A stretch of DNA of 60,473 nt from Lysinibacillus antri (GTDB lineage Bacteria; Bacillota; Bacilli; Bacillales_A; Planococcaceae): positions 1-60,473 of the forward strand of contig NZ_RYYR01000024.1 in NCBI RefSeq assembly GCF_003977595.1. Reading direction: 5' to 3'. Position numbers and translations under genes: made by a program. The notes under the pieces were generated by a model. The model was not told the origin of the DNA, did not search any database, and saw only the letters and a program-made list of their open reading frames with translations. Below are positions 1 to 8,768 of this stretch, piece after piece (the stretch's first letter is position 1; every line of letters starts with the position of its first letter).

Positions 1-8
1 TATAAAAT

Positions 9-50
9 AATAGCCTTCAATCCAAAAAAAGCAGTGGATTGAAGGCTATT
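9..50. terminator. Long hairpin at window edge
   Basis: A 16-bp perfect stem (9-24 with 35-50) around a ten-base loop. T-rich sequence follows it best when read on the minus strand, so it may terminate a leftward transcript or close a gene lying outside the window. The gene it belongs to is not visible. Confidence 0.5.
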
Positions 51-243
51 CGCCGTGCGTGCCGGAAGGTGCGTTATTTTTTATTTCGGGCTTACTTATT
101 AAATAAAGTAACTTACTAAACGAAGAAGTATAGTCAACACAAGCTATGTAGAATAAGATGGACATAGCACGTTTTAAAAACCAAAAAGTGTATCAGAGGG
201 AAAGTTTTTAGTTCTGTGATATTGTAAAGTGAAACGGTATAAT

Positions 244-402
244 TTTATCCCGCATTAACGGGCAGTAAAGACTCCCACCTCAAGACTTAAGTAGAACAAA
301 AAGGATAGGTGGGAGATCAACTGCCCGTAAAAGCCCGATTGATTCAACTAACAATCCGTGGGGGATGAAGAAAACCCCCACGGATTGAAGTTTCACTTTA
401 TT
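244..402. repeat. 159-bp hairpin repeat, copy 1
   Basis: This 159-bp stretch recurs at 31317-31475 with only three substitutions by eye. It contains a nested stem-loop (ACGGGCAGT pairs with ACTGCCCGT, and inside it CTCCCACCT with AGGTGGGAG) followed by a second strong hairpin (AATCCGTGGGGG with CCCCCACGGATT). It ends in GTTTCACTTT. In this copy only, the inverted partner AAAGTGAAAC lies just outside the left edge (227-236). No ORF is apparent. It looks like a mobile, non-coding interspersed repeat or a conserved structured RNA. The rest of 1-491 holds no gene that I can support. Confidence 0.8.
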
Positions 403-491
403 AATTTAATAGAATGTATCGTGATAAAAGTAATGGACTCTTGTATGATAATTTTTAATAATATAAGAGCATTGGGAAGGTGGAACTATTA

Positions 492-2111
492 GTGGATTTA
501 CAAAAGTACAAAAATCTACTTTTTCAAAATATAAAAAAGGAATTAACGAATTGGTTTGAATCAGAGGAAGTTGAAACAATCTCTTCAACAGAAGTTTATC
601 GATTTCTTCATTCCTTAAAAGGAACAGCTGGAACATTAAATCTTGAAGGATTAGCTCAACTGGCGCGTAATTTGCTTGCCGAATTAGATGAAAATAGCGA
701 ATATAATTGGCTCAAAAAGGATCTAAAAGACTATCTATTTCAATTAATTGAATTAACCTATGAATATGAACATTTTGAAGAAGAGCAAACTGTAAATAAC
801 CGAGAATGGCACCATGATACACAGCTCGTACAAATTGTAGATGATGATATTTCAATGCTTATTTTATTAAAGGATGTATTAGAGGAAAAGGGATTAATGG
901 TCATTACCAATGTGGATCCCGAAAAAGCGGTTGAGCAGTATTATGAGTTACAACCGGATTGTTTAATTATCGATATCCATTTACCAACAAAAAATGGTTT
1001 TGAAATTTTAAATGAAATTCAGCAACATAACGAAAAATATTTTATTCCTAATATTATGATTAGTATTGATCATGATAAAGAGACTAGAATAAAAGCTTTT
1101 CAGAATGGTGCGGATGATTTCATTTCCAAGCCAATTGAAATTGATGAATTTTTAGTTCGCATCGAGCGACATTTACAGCGCAAGAAAATTTTTGATCAAT
1201 CTGTTTTAATTGATGAACTAACACAAGTGTACAATAGACGATTTTTGGAAGATAGCTATACAAAACAATTACATGATTTAAATAGAACGGGACAAGTCTT
1301 CACAATTTGTATTTTAGATTTGGACTATTTTAAAAAGATAAATGATACATATGGCCATTTAACAGGCGATCAGGTTTTAAGTGAATTTGCACAATTCCTA
1401 AAAAATGAAGTACGTAAAGGTGATATGGTTTATCGAGTGGGTGGAGAGGAATTCTCTATAATCTTCCCAAGAGCAAATGATCTAGAAGTACAAAAATGTG
1501 TAACCAATATGATTACGAGGTTTTCAGAAAAAGTCTTTACACACGATGAGAAGAAATTTTCTATAACGTTTTCTGCCGGAGTTTATACAGTGAGTAACTC
1601 GGATACATCGCTAAAAGATGCCTTGAGAGAAGCGGATGTTGCTTTATATGAAGCAAAGCGTTTAGGACGGGCAAGGGTTGAACTATCTCACAACAGTGTG
1701 GATTTGTATAATAAAAAAGTTCTTCATATATCGGTGGTCGATGATGATATTATTATTCGTTCGATTTTAGAAAAGCTTCTGCGAGGTATCCAAGATGAAA
1801 GACTCGATATTAAAATTGGAATTTATGAAGATGGGGCGACTTTCCTACAATCAGAATATGCACAAAATGGGGAGAATCACTTCCTCATATTGGATGGTAT
1901 GATGCCAGGTATGGATGGTTTGGAAGTACTTCAAGCGATAAAAGGTGGGAAATATGCCGATCGATTTACTGTCCTTATGCTAACAGGAAGAAAACGAGAT
2001 GAAGATATTGCAAGTGCTTTAAAATTAGGTGCGGATGATTACGTAACAAAACCCTTTAGTACGACAGAACTAGATGCAAGAATTAAGCGACTTTTAAAAA
2101 GAGTGAAATAA
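492..2111 (+). CDS. Hpt-REC-GGDEF-REC diguanylate cyclase
   Basis: Cytoplasmic cyclic-di-GMP synthase wired to phosphorelay input. In order: an Hpt-like domain with the phosphoacceptor motif HSLKGTAG (His40), a receiver with Asp161 (IIDIHLP) and a KPIE lysine, a GGDEF domain with intact GGEEF (about 317-321), and a second receiver with Asp468 (LILDGMMP), MLTGR and TKPF. An RxxD motif (RKGD) five residues before GGEEF is the canonical inhibitory I-site, so product feedback is expected. The start chosen is GTG 492, eight bases after AGGTGG. A GTG at 480 is in frame but overlaps that ribosome site. First gene of an operon with the receiver and hybrid kinase downstream, which are its likely phosphate donors. 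Confidence 0.9.
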   Translation: MDLQKYKNLLFQNIKKELTNWFESEEVETISSTEVYRFLHSLKGTAGTLNLEGLAQLARNLLAELDENSEYNWLKKDLKDYLFQLIELTYEYEHFEEEQTVNNREWHHDTQLVQIVDDDISMLILLKDVLEEKGLMVITNVDPEKAVEQYYELQPDCLIIDIHLPTKNGFEILNEIQQHNEKYFIPNIMISIDHDKETRIKAFQNGADDFISKPIEIDEFLVRIERHLQRKKIFDQSVLIDELTQVYNRRFLEDSYTKQLHDLNRTGQVFTICILDLDYFKKINDTYGHLTGDQVLSEFAQFLKNEVRKGDMVYRVGGEEFSIIFPRANDLEVQKCVTNMITRFSEKVFTHDEKKFSITFSAGVYTVSNSDTSLKDALREADVALYEAKRLGRARVELSHNSVDLYNKKVLHISVVDDDIIIRSILEKLLRGIQDERLDIKIGIYEDGATFLQSEYAQNGENHFLILDGMMPGMDGLEVLQAIKGGKYADRFTVLMLTGRKRDEDIASALKLGADDYVTKPFSTTELDARIKRLLKRVK

Positions 2112-2291
2112 ATGTTGGCCGATCAGATAAGGAGCTTAACTGCTTTAAATTTATTAAGTATGAAATGGAGTACGACAATGAATACCCTCTACTCCATTGA
2201 AGCTTTAAAAATGGATACGCTCATTCCTATTATTTTAAAAAGAGTTGCCTATCGTAAAACAACAAATGAAGGGAAAGAGGAAACACAATGA
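2112..2291 (+). CDS. Small 59-residue ORF inside signalling operon
   Basis: An ATG directly abuts the TAA of the cyclase gene and opens a 59-codon frame whose TGA overlaps the ATG of the next receiver gene (ATGA). This placement fits translational coupling. The predicted product begins MLADQIRSLTALNLLSMKW, is mixed amphipathic, and carries a basic tail (KRVAYRK). There is no signal peptide or known motif. I do not recognise the family. It fills exactly the gap in an otherwise overlapping operon, which supports a real gene, but the ribosome site is weak and a chance ORF cannot be excluded. Confidence 0.45.
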   Translation: MLADQIRSLTALNLLSMKWSTTMNTLYSIEALKMDTLIPIILKRVAYRKTTNEGKEETQ

Positions 2292-2656
2292 AGAAAATCT
2301 TATTAGCCGAAGATGAAGCCGTACTAAGAATGTTAGTTGTTGATACATTAGAAGATGAAGGCTATGAAGTGGTTGAAGCAGCAGATGGACAAGAAGCCTT
2401 AGATCTGTTTAATCCTGGTGAGTTTGATCTCTTAATCTTAGATTATATGATGCCTATTTTTAGTGGATTGGATGTTATTAAGAAAATTCGTTCAACAGAA
2501 AATGGAAGTCGAGTAAAAATACTGATGTTATCTGCAAAAAGCCAACAAAATGAACAAGACCGAATTTTAGAGGCGGGTGCAGATTATTTTATGAGTAAAC
2601 CATTTAGCCCGATCAAACTAATTGAACGGGTCGAGGAAATTATAGATGAAGCTTAA
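2288..2656 (+). CDS. Single-domain response regulator (CheY-like)
   Basis: A 122-residue stand-alone receiver domain. It shows the acidic pocket (AEDE near residues 7-10), the phosphorylated Asp in LLILDYMMP (about residue 52), the switch residue in MLSAKS, and the conserved lysine in MSKPFSP. There is no output domain, so it probably shuttles phosphate between the hybrid kinase encoded next (whose ATG overlaps its 3' end at 2646) and the Hpt/REC modules of the upstream cyclase. The start overlaps the preceding small ORF. Function beyond phosphotransfer is inferred from context. Confidence 0.9.
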   Translation: MKKILLAEDEAVLRMLVVDTLEDEGYEVVEAADGQEALDLFNPGEFDLLILDYMMPIFSGLDVIKKIRSTENGSRVKILMLSAKSQQNEQDRILEAGADYFMSKPFSPIKLIERVEEIIDEA

Positions 2657-5522
2657 CGATCAAATAAAAAAGAGTTTCTCGAATCAGATTGTTTATTTAT
2701 TCGGAATCAGTATTTCATTTTTTATTTTAGGGACAATTCTATTATTTTATATACAAAATGAATTAAATGATAAATATATTGAAGAACGGGAACAAATAGT
2801 CTATGAACGTAATTTACTTATTAAAATAAACGACCTATATGATACAACGTTTATTGATATGTTGTCCTATTCAGAACTAATCACGCCTCAAATGGAAAGC
2901 AAGTTATTAAGTCAGGAAGAGGAGATTGAAAAATTAACTACTGCGCTTGAAATACCTTTAGAAACTTATAAGGTTGATGGTGTAAACACAGACATGATTC
3001 GTGAATTCTCCGCTGATTTTTTTACAGTTTTATTACCTTCTTATTTAGCAAGAAATGAAAATGGAGATAATCAACAACTAGATGAATTTTCAAATGAGCA
3101 AATAGAAAAATTTCGGGAGTCCATGCTCAATTCAATCATGTTAGTAGGGAAACAGCTTGAAAATAATGTTAAGAAGCTCTCCGTTTACACAACATACATC
3201 CAAATAGCATTTATCGTATTTATTCTGATTTTCCTGTTTGTACTACAGCGGATTATTAAGAGAATTTTCAAGAACATTGGGGAACCATTGGCGAAATTTG
3301 CATTTGCTGCAAATGAAATTGCGGCAGGTAGGGATGCGGTGATTCAAACATATCCTGAACGGAAAGATGAGTTAGGTTTATTGTCCATTGCGTTTCAAAA
3401 AATGGTTTCAACCCTTCAAGTAAAGGAACAAGATTTAATTGCGCATAATGAAGAGTTATTGGCCCAACAAGACGAATTACAAGCTGGACAAGACCAACTA
3501 CAAGAAACCCTTGGAACTTTACTAGAAAACGAGAAAAAGCTAACTAATCATAGTGCATTAATTAATGGAATATCTACTTCTTTGGATAAAAAAGAAGTAT
3601 TAAATAGTATTGTCTCGAATATGTGCAAAATTACATTCTCTGATAGTGGGATGATTGCACTGCTTTATGAAAATTCATATGCTTCTTCTGGTGTTTCAGA
3701 AACAGGTGCTCGACAATTTATAAGTAACCTACATTCAGGACTTAACCAAAGACTGATCGAAACGAAGAAAGCTTTTGTCATTAAGCGTGAACAGGATATA
3801 TCTGAAAAGGGATACCACGAAGCGATCAATTATAGTTATGATTTGTATTTACCTATACTAACTACTACTTCTCAAAAAGTAGAAGCAATTATGGTCTATA
3901 GCCGATTCGGTTATCCATATACCGATAAGGAAATTGAAGAATATGAAACACTCACGAAACAAATTGCCATTTCACTCGATAAAATCAAATTGTATGAACG
4001 CTCAGAGGAAGCAAGAAGCATTAACCAGGATATTTTAAATACAGTGCAAGAAGGTATTCAACTAATTGATCAAAATCGAAACATTATACAAGTTAACCAT
4101 CAATTATACGAAATGTTTGATAGCTTAGGAGAAGAGGATGTTCTTAGTTTTTCGTGGTCTCAATGGAGTTCTAAGCTAGGTGAAAAAATAAAAGATAAAC
4201 AATTTATATTTAACCTTGATGAAGCCATTTCAGCTGCTTTGAGAGGTAATGATGAAAAAAGTACGTTTATTTATCAATTGAAGGAAAATTCACATGTCAT
4301 TCAAGTGTATTGTAAGAAAATCGTGAATGAGGGAAAAGCTGCAGGCACAATTATTGTACATCGTGATATAACAAAGGAATTCGAAGTTGATCAAATGAAG
4401 TCTGAGTTTGTTAGTACGGTTAGTCATGAGCTACGTACACCGTTAGCGAGTGTGCTTGGATTTACGGAATTATTGCTCCATAAAGAATTAAAGCCTGAAA
4501 GAAAAACTAAGTATTTAAATACTATTTATAGTGAAGCGAAACGATTATCAGCATTAATTAACGACTTTTTAGATATACAAAGAATGGAATCAGGTAAACA
4601 ATCCTACGAGAAAAAGTATATTGATATACGTCCAATATGGGAGACAGTAATTGAGAACCAACAAGTACAGACTTTAATTCACCAAATCCATTTATCTGTA
4701 GATACAGAGCAAACTAGAATACTCGGTGATAAAGAAAAGATCCAACAAATCTTTACGAATGTACTTAGTAATGCAATGAAATACTCTCCAAAGGGTGGAA
4801 ATATTTATATTCATCTTTATGAAAATGAACATTCCTTAATTATTGATGTAAAGGATGAAGGGTTAGGCATACCAAAAGAATCTATTCCCCATCTTTTTGA
4901 GAAGTTTTACCGAATAGATAATACAGATCATCGTCAAATTGGTGGTACGGGTCTAGGGTTATCCATTGTAGCGGAAATTGTCAAAATACACGATGGGACA
5001 ATTACTGTTGACTCTCAAATCGGAGAGGGAAGTACATTTACACTAACTTTTCCAAAAATTAATATTAAAAAGGAAGACAAACAATTTGCACCTGATAAGG
5101 ATAATAGCTTAAGTATTCACCATGATGTGGTCATAATTGAAGATGATTTAAGCTTAGCAGATTTATTATTTCAGGAGTTAACGAGCAGTGGCTTTCAAGT
5201 CTCTTGCTTTAACAATGGACAAGCTGCTTTAAATCATATAAAAGCATCTCCTCCTGATGCCCTAGTACTGGATATTAAACTAGAGGAAAACGAAATCGAT
5301 GGTTGGACAATCATGAATGAATTGAAACAGGATGAGCAATTAAAGCAAATTCCAATCTTTATTTCCTCTGCATTTGACGAACAAGAACGAGGGTATTCTT
5401 TAGGTGCACAAGATTTTTTAGTAAAACCTTATAGCCCAAGTAAATTATCAAAAGTAATTATGCAAACACTTTTAGAAAATGGCAAACAAGGACAAATTAT
5501 GATTCCAAAACAAGAAGAATAA
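2646..5522 (+). CDS. Membrane hybrid histidine kinase, GAF-PAS-REC
   Basis: A 958-residue sensor kinase. An N-terminal transmembrane helix (about 15-37), an extracytoplasmic region, a second helix (about 180-200), then a HAMP-like linker and a Gln/Glu-rich coiled coil (about 255-300). These are followed by a GAF-like domain (about 310-450), a PAS-like segment (about 460-580), HisKA with SHELRTPL (His594), HATPase_c with an N-box (near 705) and G boxes (DEGLGIP, GGTGLGLS), and a C-terminal receiver with Asp876 (LVLDIKLE) and a VKPY lysine. The start overlaps the upstream receiver gene by 11 bases. The operon suggests it autophosphorylates and feeds the receiver and the diguanylate cyclase. Ligand unknown. 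Confidence 0.92.
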   Translation: MKLNDQIKKSFSNQIVYLFGISISFFILGTILLFYIQNELNDKYIEEREQIVYERNLLIKINDLYDTTFIDMLSYSELITPQMESKLLSQEEEIEKLTTALEIPLETYKVDGVNTDMIREFSADFFTVLLPSYLARNENGDNQQLDEFSNEQIEKFRESMLNSIMLVGKQLENNVKKLSVYTTYIQIAFIVFILIFLFVLQRIIKRIFKNIGEPLAKFAFAANEIAAGRDAVIQTYPERKDELGLLSIAFQKMVSTLQVKEQDLIAHNEELLAQQDELQAGQDQLQETLGTLLENEKKLTNHSALINGISTSLDKKEVLNSIVSNMCKITFSDSGMIALLYENSYASSGVSETGARQFISNLHSGLNQRLIETKKAFVIKREQDISEKGYHEAINYSYDLYLPILTTTSQKVEAIMVYSRFGYPYTDKEIEEYETLTKQIAISLDKIKLYERSEEARSINQDILNTVQEGIQLIDQNRNIIQVNHQLYEMFDSLGEEDVLSFSWSQWSSKLGEKIKDKQFIFNLDEAISAALRGNDEKSTFIYQLKENSHVIQVYCKKIVNEGKAAGTIIVHRDITKEFEVDQMKSEFVSTVSHELRTPLASVLGFTELLLHKELKPERKTKYLNTIYSEAKRLSALINDFLDIQRMESGKQSYEKKYIDIRPIWETVIENQQVQTLIHQIHLSVDTEQTRILGDKEKIQQIFTNVLSNAMKYSPKGGNIYIHLYENEHSLIIDVKDEGLGIPKESIPHLFEKFYRIDNTDHRQIGGTGLGLSIVAEIVKIHDGTITVDSQIGEGSTFTLTFPKINIKKEDKQFAPDKDNSLSIHHDVVIIEDDLSLADLLFQELTSSGFQVSCFNNGQAALNHIKASPPDALVLDIKLEENEIDGWTIMNELKQDEQLKQIPIFISSAFDEQERGYSLGAQDFLVKPYSPSKLSKVIMQTLLENGKQGQIMIPKQEE

Positions 5523-5525
5523 ATG

Positions 5526-5562
5526 AAAGGCATCCGAAAAATTTCTTCGGATGCCTTTCTTA
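5526..5562. terminator. Terminator between convergent genes
   Basis: A GC-containing stem (GAAAGGCATCCGA with TCGGATGCCTTTC) followed by T-rich sequence. It lies between the end of the hybrid kinase gene and the end of the convergent aldolase-family gene and can serve both strands. Confidence 0.8.
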
Positions 5563-5580
5563 TTGAGTAGCTTTCATTTT

Positions 5581-6543
5581 TTATGCTTTCGTTGTAGCTG
5601 CAAGGGTAGCTTCAGGTGTTGTAACCATGTCATAAAAATCGACAAAGTTATCACGCTTATCGCTATTTCTGTAAGCCATTGCAACTCGTGGGTGTTCATT
5701 TAGCACACCGGAAATCATGAAAGGAATAATATAGCCCCACTCCCACTTTTCACGCATTGCTAACATATGCTTTTCAATAACCCCAAGTATTGGTTTTAAT
5801 TCATACGTCGTTTTTTGAATATATCCAACTAATAGCTCTGTATGACAGTTCCCAGCAGCTCGTCCCATACCGTATACAGAAGAGTCTAGGAAAGTTACGC
5901 CATTTTTCATTGCCGTTAGTGTATTAGCGAATGCTAATTGTAAATTATTATGCGTATGTATCCCAAGTTGCTTATTTGGTAACATCGCTTGGAACTTTTT
6001 AATTTGGTATTCGATATTGTCAGGATCTAAGCTTCCAAATGAATCAACAATATACACAACATCAACAGGACTATTTTCAATCATGGCAAATGCTTCAATT
6101 AGCTGATGCTCTGGCACACTAGATAACGCCATGATATTTAGTGATGTTTCATACCCTAAGTTATGGAACATATTTACAAGTTCTAAGCCTTTATCGACTT
6201 CGCGGATATAGCAAGCTACGCGAATCATATCTAAAACACTTTCTGCACGCGGTAAAATATCATTTGGGTCTACACGGCCAATATCAACAAGGGCAGATAA
6301 TTTCGTGAATTTTTTCTCAGGAATGATTTCTTTTAGGAAGTCATCATCAAGAAATCTCCAAGGATTTGGCTCCGTTGCATTTAATAGTTTAGGAGAGTTT
6401 TTGTATCCAATTTCCATATATTCGACGCCAGCAGCACTTAGGCCATTATACAGGTCTTGAACAAATTCAACGCTAAAATCCCAATTGTTCACTAACCCTC
6501 CATCACGGATTGTACAGTCAATAATTTTATGATTATTCTTCAT
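5581..6543 (-). CDS. HMGL/DRE-TIM aldolase-family protein
   Basis: A 320-residue DRE-TIM metallolyase-type barrel. The N-terminal signature TIRDGG supplies the metal-binding Asp, and LGIHTHNN is the conserved HxH metal site. The DSFGSL and GMGRAAGN segments fit 4-hydroxy-2-oxovalerate aldolase-like and isopropylmalate synthase-like relatives. It is shorter than the synthases and lacks their regulatory domain, so an aldol cleavage or condensation enzyme is likely, substrate unknown. ATG 6543 follows GGAGG. It stands alone, with no pathway neighbours to assign a substrate. The 313-bp stretch upstream (6544-6856), shared with the divergent lipoprotein gene, holds only AT-rich sequence with no structure I recognise. 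Confidence 0.8.
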   Translation of the reverse strand: MKNNHKIIDCTIRDGGLVNNWDFSVEFVQDLYNGLSAAGVEYMEIGYKNSPKLLNATEPNPWRFLDDDFLKEIIPEKKFTKLSALVDIGRVDPNDILPRAESVLDMIRVACYIREVDKGLELVNMFHNLGYETSLNIMALSSVPEHQLIEAFAMIENSPVDVVYIVDSFGSLDPDNIEYQIKKFQAMLPNKQLGIHTHNNLQLAFANTLTAMKNGVTFLDSSVYGMGRAAGNCHTELLVGYIQKTTYELKPILGVIEKHMLAMREKWEWGYIIPFMISGVLNEHPRVAMAYRNSDKRDNFVDFYDMVTTPEATLAATTKA

Positions 6544-6856
6544 GGTCTAATTCCTCCAGTACGAAAATGTTAGTATGGCTTTAAACGATTTTATGTTGTA
6601 TAGATATTTTATTAAAATTCCATCATAAAACGTGTGAAATAAGAAGTTCTTAAATCCATAAAGCCCAATAAATTTACAAGATAGTTTTTATTATACAGGT
6701 TATTGTCGGACAAAGTAATCTAAATATTTTGTATTTTACGTTAATTAATTAATTTTATCCATGTAATAAAACTTTGAGTGTAGAAGGAATATTATTTAGA
6801 ATCAAACAAATATTAATAATACCGGATAATTTAAAAACACAGAAAGGAATTTACTC

Positions 6857-7402
6857 ATGGATAAAATTATATTTAGTATAGCATTATTGTTCTTTTCCTT
6901 CGCCTTAGCAGCTTGTGGAGATACAACAGAGGAAAACCTTGGCGGGGAAGTTAATAATACAGAAGACAAAGGAAATGTAGAGACTACTGAAGAAAATACA
7001 GAAGAAAGTACAGAAGAAGCTACGAATGATGAGCAGGAGCTTAATCAAGCGATTGTAGATAATGAAAATGTGAAAGCTACACTTGTGAAGATTGTTAAGA
7101 AAAACGATGAGGTATGGGGAAATACAGTAGAAGTGATATTTGATGTTGAAAATAAACGATCAGATACCATTGAAGTACAAGCACGTAGCGTATCTGTCGA
7201 TGATCGTATGGTAGATGAAACGATTTTAACGATGAGTCAAGAAGTAGCTCCTGGTAAAGCGGCAACTGCTACGTTAACATTTACAGAAATGGAAGGGTAT
7301 GAACTGCCTGCCTTTGAAAATAATTTAGAAATGCAACTACATTTCTTTTCATGGGATAATATGGACTATGAAGAGGATCATCCAGTAAATGTTACGTTCT
7401 AA
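6857..7402 (+). CDS. Lipoprotein with acidic linker, DUF4352-like
   Basis: A 181-residue secreted lipoprotein. The signal peptide (about residues 1-19) ends in a lipobox LAAC. A low-complexity Glu/Thr/Asn linker follows (about 22-62), then a globular beta-rich part (about 65-181). The layout (lipobox, acidic linker, immunoglobulin-like C-terminal domain) resembles DUF4352-type lipoproteins of Firmicutes; this is a tentative assignment from pattern only. GGAAT-type ribosome site before ATG 6857. Monocistronic, with a terminator right after it. Confidence 0.75.
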   Translation: MDKIIFSIALLFFSFALAACGDTTEENLGGEVNNTEDKGNVETTEENTEESTEEATNDEQELNQAIVDNENVKATLVKIVKKNDEVWGNTVEVIFDVENKRSDTIEVQARSVSVDDRMVDETILTMSQEVAPGKAATATLTFTEMEGYELPAFENNLEMQLHFFSWDNMDYEEDHPVNVTF

Positions 7403-7409
7403 TAAAAAG

Positions 7410-7445
7410 AATGACCCAATTGTGTTATCCTTTGGGTCATTTTTT
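7410..7445. terminator. Terminator between convergent genes
   Basis: Stem AATGACCCA with TGGGTCATT followed by a run of T, between the lipoprotein gene and the convergent MFS gene. Confidence 0.85.
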
Positions 7446-7449
7446 CATG

Positions 7450-8628
7450 CTATAATGCTGTGTTTGGTTTTTTCCAAAACAGGCCAATGATTATTCCAAC
7501 TAATAAAATAAGTGTCGCGAAATAATAAGGGAAGTTGAAGTTAATATCAAATAATATTCCACCAATCACAGGTCCAAATATATTCCCAAGGCTTGTAAAC
7601 ATGGAGTTCATTCCACCAATAAATCCTTGTTCGTTTTCCGCTACCTTGGATAAGTAGGATGTAATAGCTGGGCGAATAAGGTCAAAGCCCACAAAGACAA
7701 TACAAGAAGTTATCATCACAGTCCAATAAGAATTAACGATCGTCATTGTGAAAACGAGAAGAGCAGAAATAATAAAACTGAACAACGTCACTTTTATTTC
7801 ACCAAAGTATCTTGTTAGATGGTCGAATAATAAAACTTGTGCTATCGCGCCGATTAATCCGCCACCTGTTACTAATATGGCAATATCCGTTGGGGTAAAT
7901 TGAAACTTATGGTCGACAAATAAACTAAATAACGATTCAAATGAAGCCAAACTAAAGGAACTAAAAAATAGCAACAAAAAGGCAAAAATATAGATGGGAG
8001 CAAAGATACGACCTAATCCGGGTTTTAGTTGCGGTGTGGCTTTTTCACTAGTTGTCTCAATCGATTGTCTCTGGGGCTCTTTTAAAAAGATAAAAGAAAT
8101 AATCACGGCAATTGCGGCTAAAACTGCGGCTGCAAAGAAGGGAATGCGCGGTCCAAATCCTGCTAACAAACCACCAATTCCTGGTCCAATGATAAAGCCT
8201 GTATTAATCGCGGCAGACATATATCCGAGTGCTTTTGATCGTTGTTTTTCAGTCGTAATATCTGCTATAAAGGCTGTAACAGCAGGCATAATAAAGGCCC
8301 CACTTACTCCACCAAGAATACGTGATATAAATAAAACCTCAACAATCGTACCTAAGCCAAACAAAATCTCGGAAATGCTAAAGATAATCAGACCCAATAT
8401 AATCATAATTTTACGACCATATTTATCTGCCCATTTGCCTGCAATAGGAGAAACAATTAGTTGGGCAATAGCAAAGGCAGCGACCATGTATCCCATGACA
8501 GAGCCACTTAAATTCATTTCATTCATAATGGTTGGCATCACGGGAATAACAAGGCCAATCCCTACGAAAGAGATAAATAAATTACTTAATAAAAGAGCAA
8601 AGGTAACTTTTAAATTTTGGGGTTTCAC
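7450..8628 (-). CDS. Drug-efflux MFS transporter, Bmr/Blt/NorA type
   Basis: A 392-residue, 12-helix major facilitator. The N-terminal half closely matches the Bacillus Blt/Bmr pattern: SNLFISFVGIGLVIPVMP in helix 1 (motif D1), GKWADKYGRK in loop 2-3 (motif A), and GPGIGGLLAG in helix 5 (motif C of drug/proton antiporters). Proton-driven export of cationic drugs is expected. GTG 8628 follows AAGGAG. There is no MerR-type regulator beside it, unlike bmr and blt. Substrate range cannot be read from sequence. Confidence 0.88.
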   Translation of the reverse strand: MKPQNLKVTFALLLSNLFISFVGIGLVIPVMPTIMNEMNLSGSVMGYMVAAFAIAQLIVSPIAGKWADKYGRKIMIILGLIIFSISEILFGLGTIVEVLFISRILGGVSGAFIMPAVTAFIADITTEKQRSKALGYMSAAINTGFIIGPGIGGLLAGFGPRIPFFAAAVLAAIAVIISFIFLKEPQRQSIETTSEKATPQLKPGLGRIFAPIYIFAFLLLFFSSFSLASFESLFSLFVDHKFQFTPTDIAILVTGGGLIGAIAQVLLFDHLTRYFGEIKVTLFSFIISALLVFTMTIVNSYWTVMITSCIVFVGFDLIRPAITSYLSKVAENEQGFIGGMNSMFTSLGNIFGPVIGGILFDINFNFPYYFATLILLVGIIIGLFWKKPNTAL

Positions 8629-8736
8629 GGTAAATCTCCTTCAATTTCCTAAACAGATAATAGTGTGTGAAACTACTCTCTTAAACATAACACAAAAAAT
8701 AAAAAGAATATGTATATGAAGGGTGATGAAGATAAG

Positions 8737-8768
8737 AAAAACAGTCACTCCATAAGAGCAACTGTTTA
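8737..8768 (-). terminator. Terminator of YbfB/YjiJ-type MFS gene
   Basis: Read leftward, AAACAGT-type arms form a stem-loop followed by a T-rich stretch just past the stop at 8766. Confidence 0.6.

Noticed and set aside
7994..8719. 241-codon ORF on the plus strand opposite the Bmr-like gene
   Set aside because: It runs antisense through the transporter, has no ribosome site and a composition expected from a reversed membrane gene.
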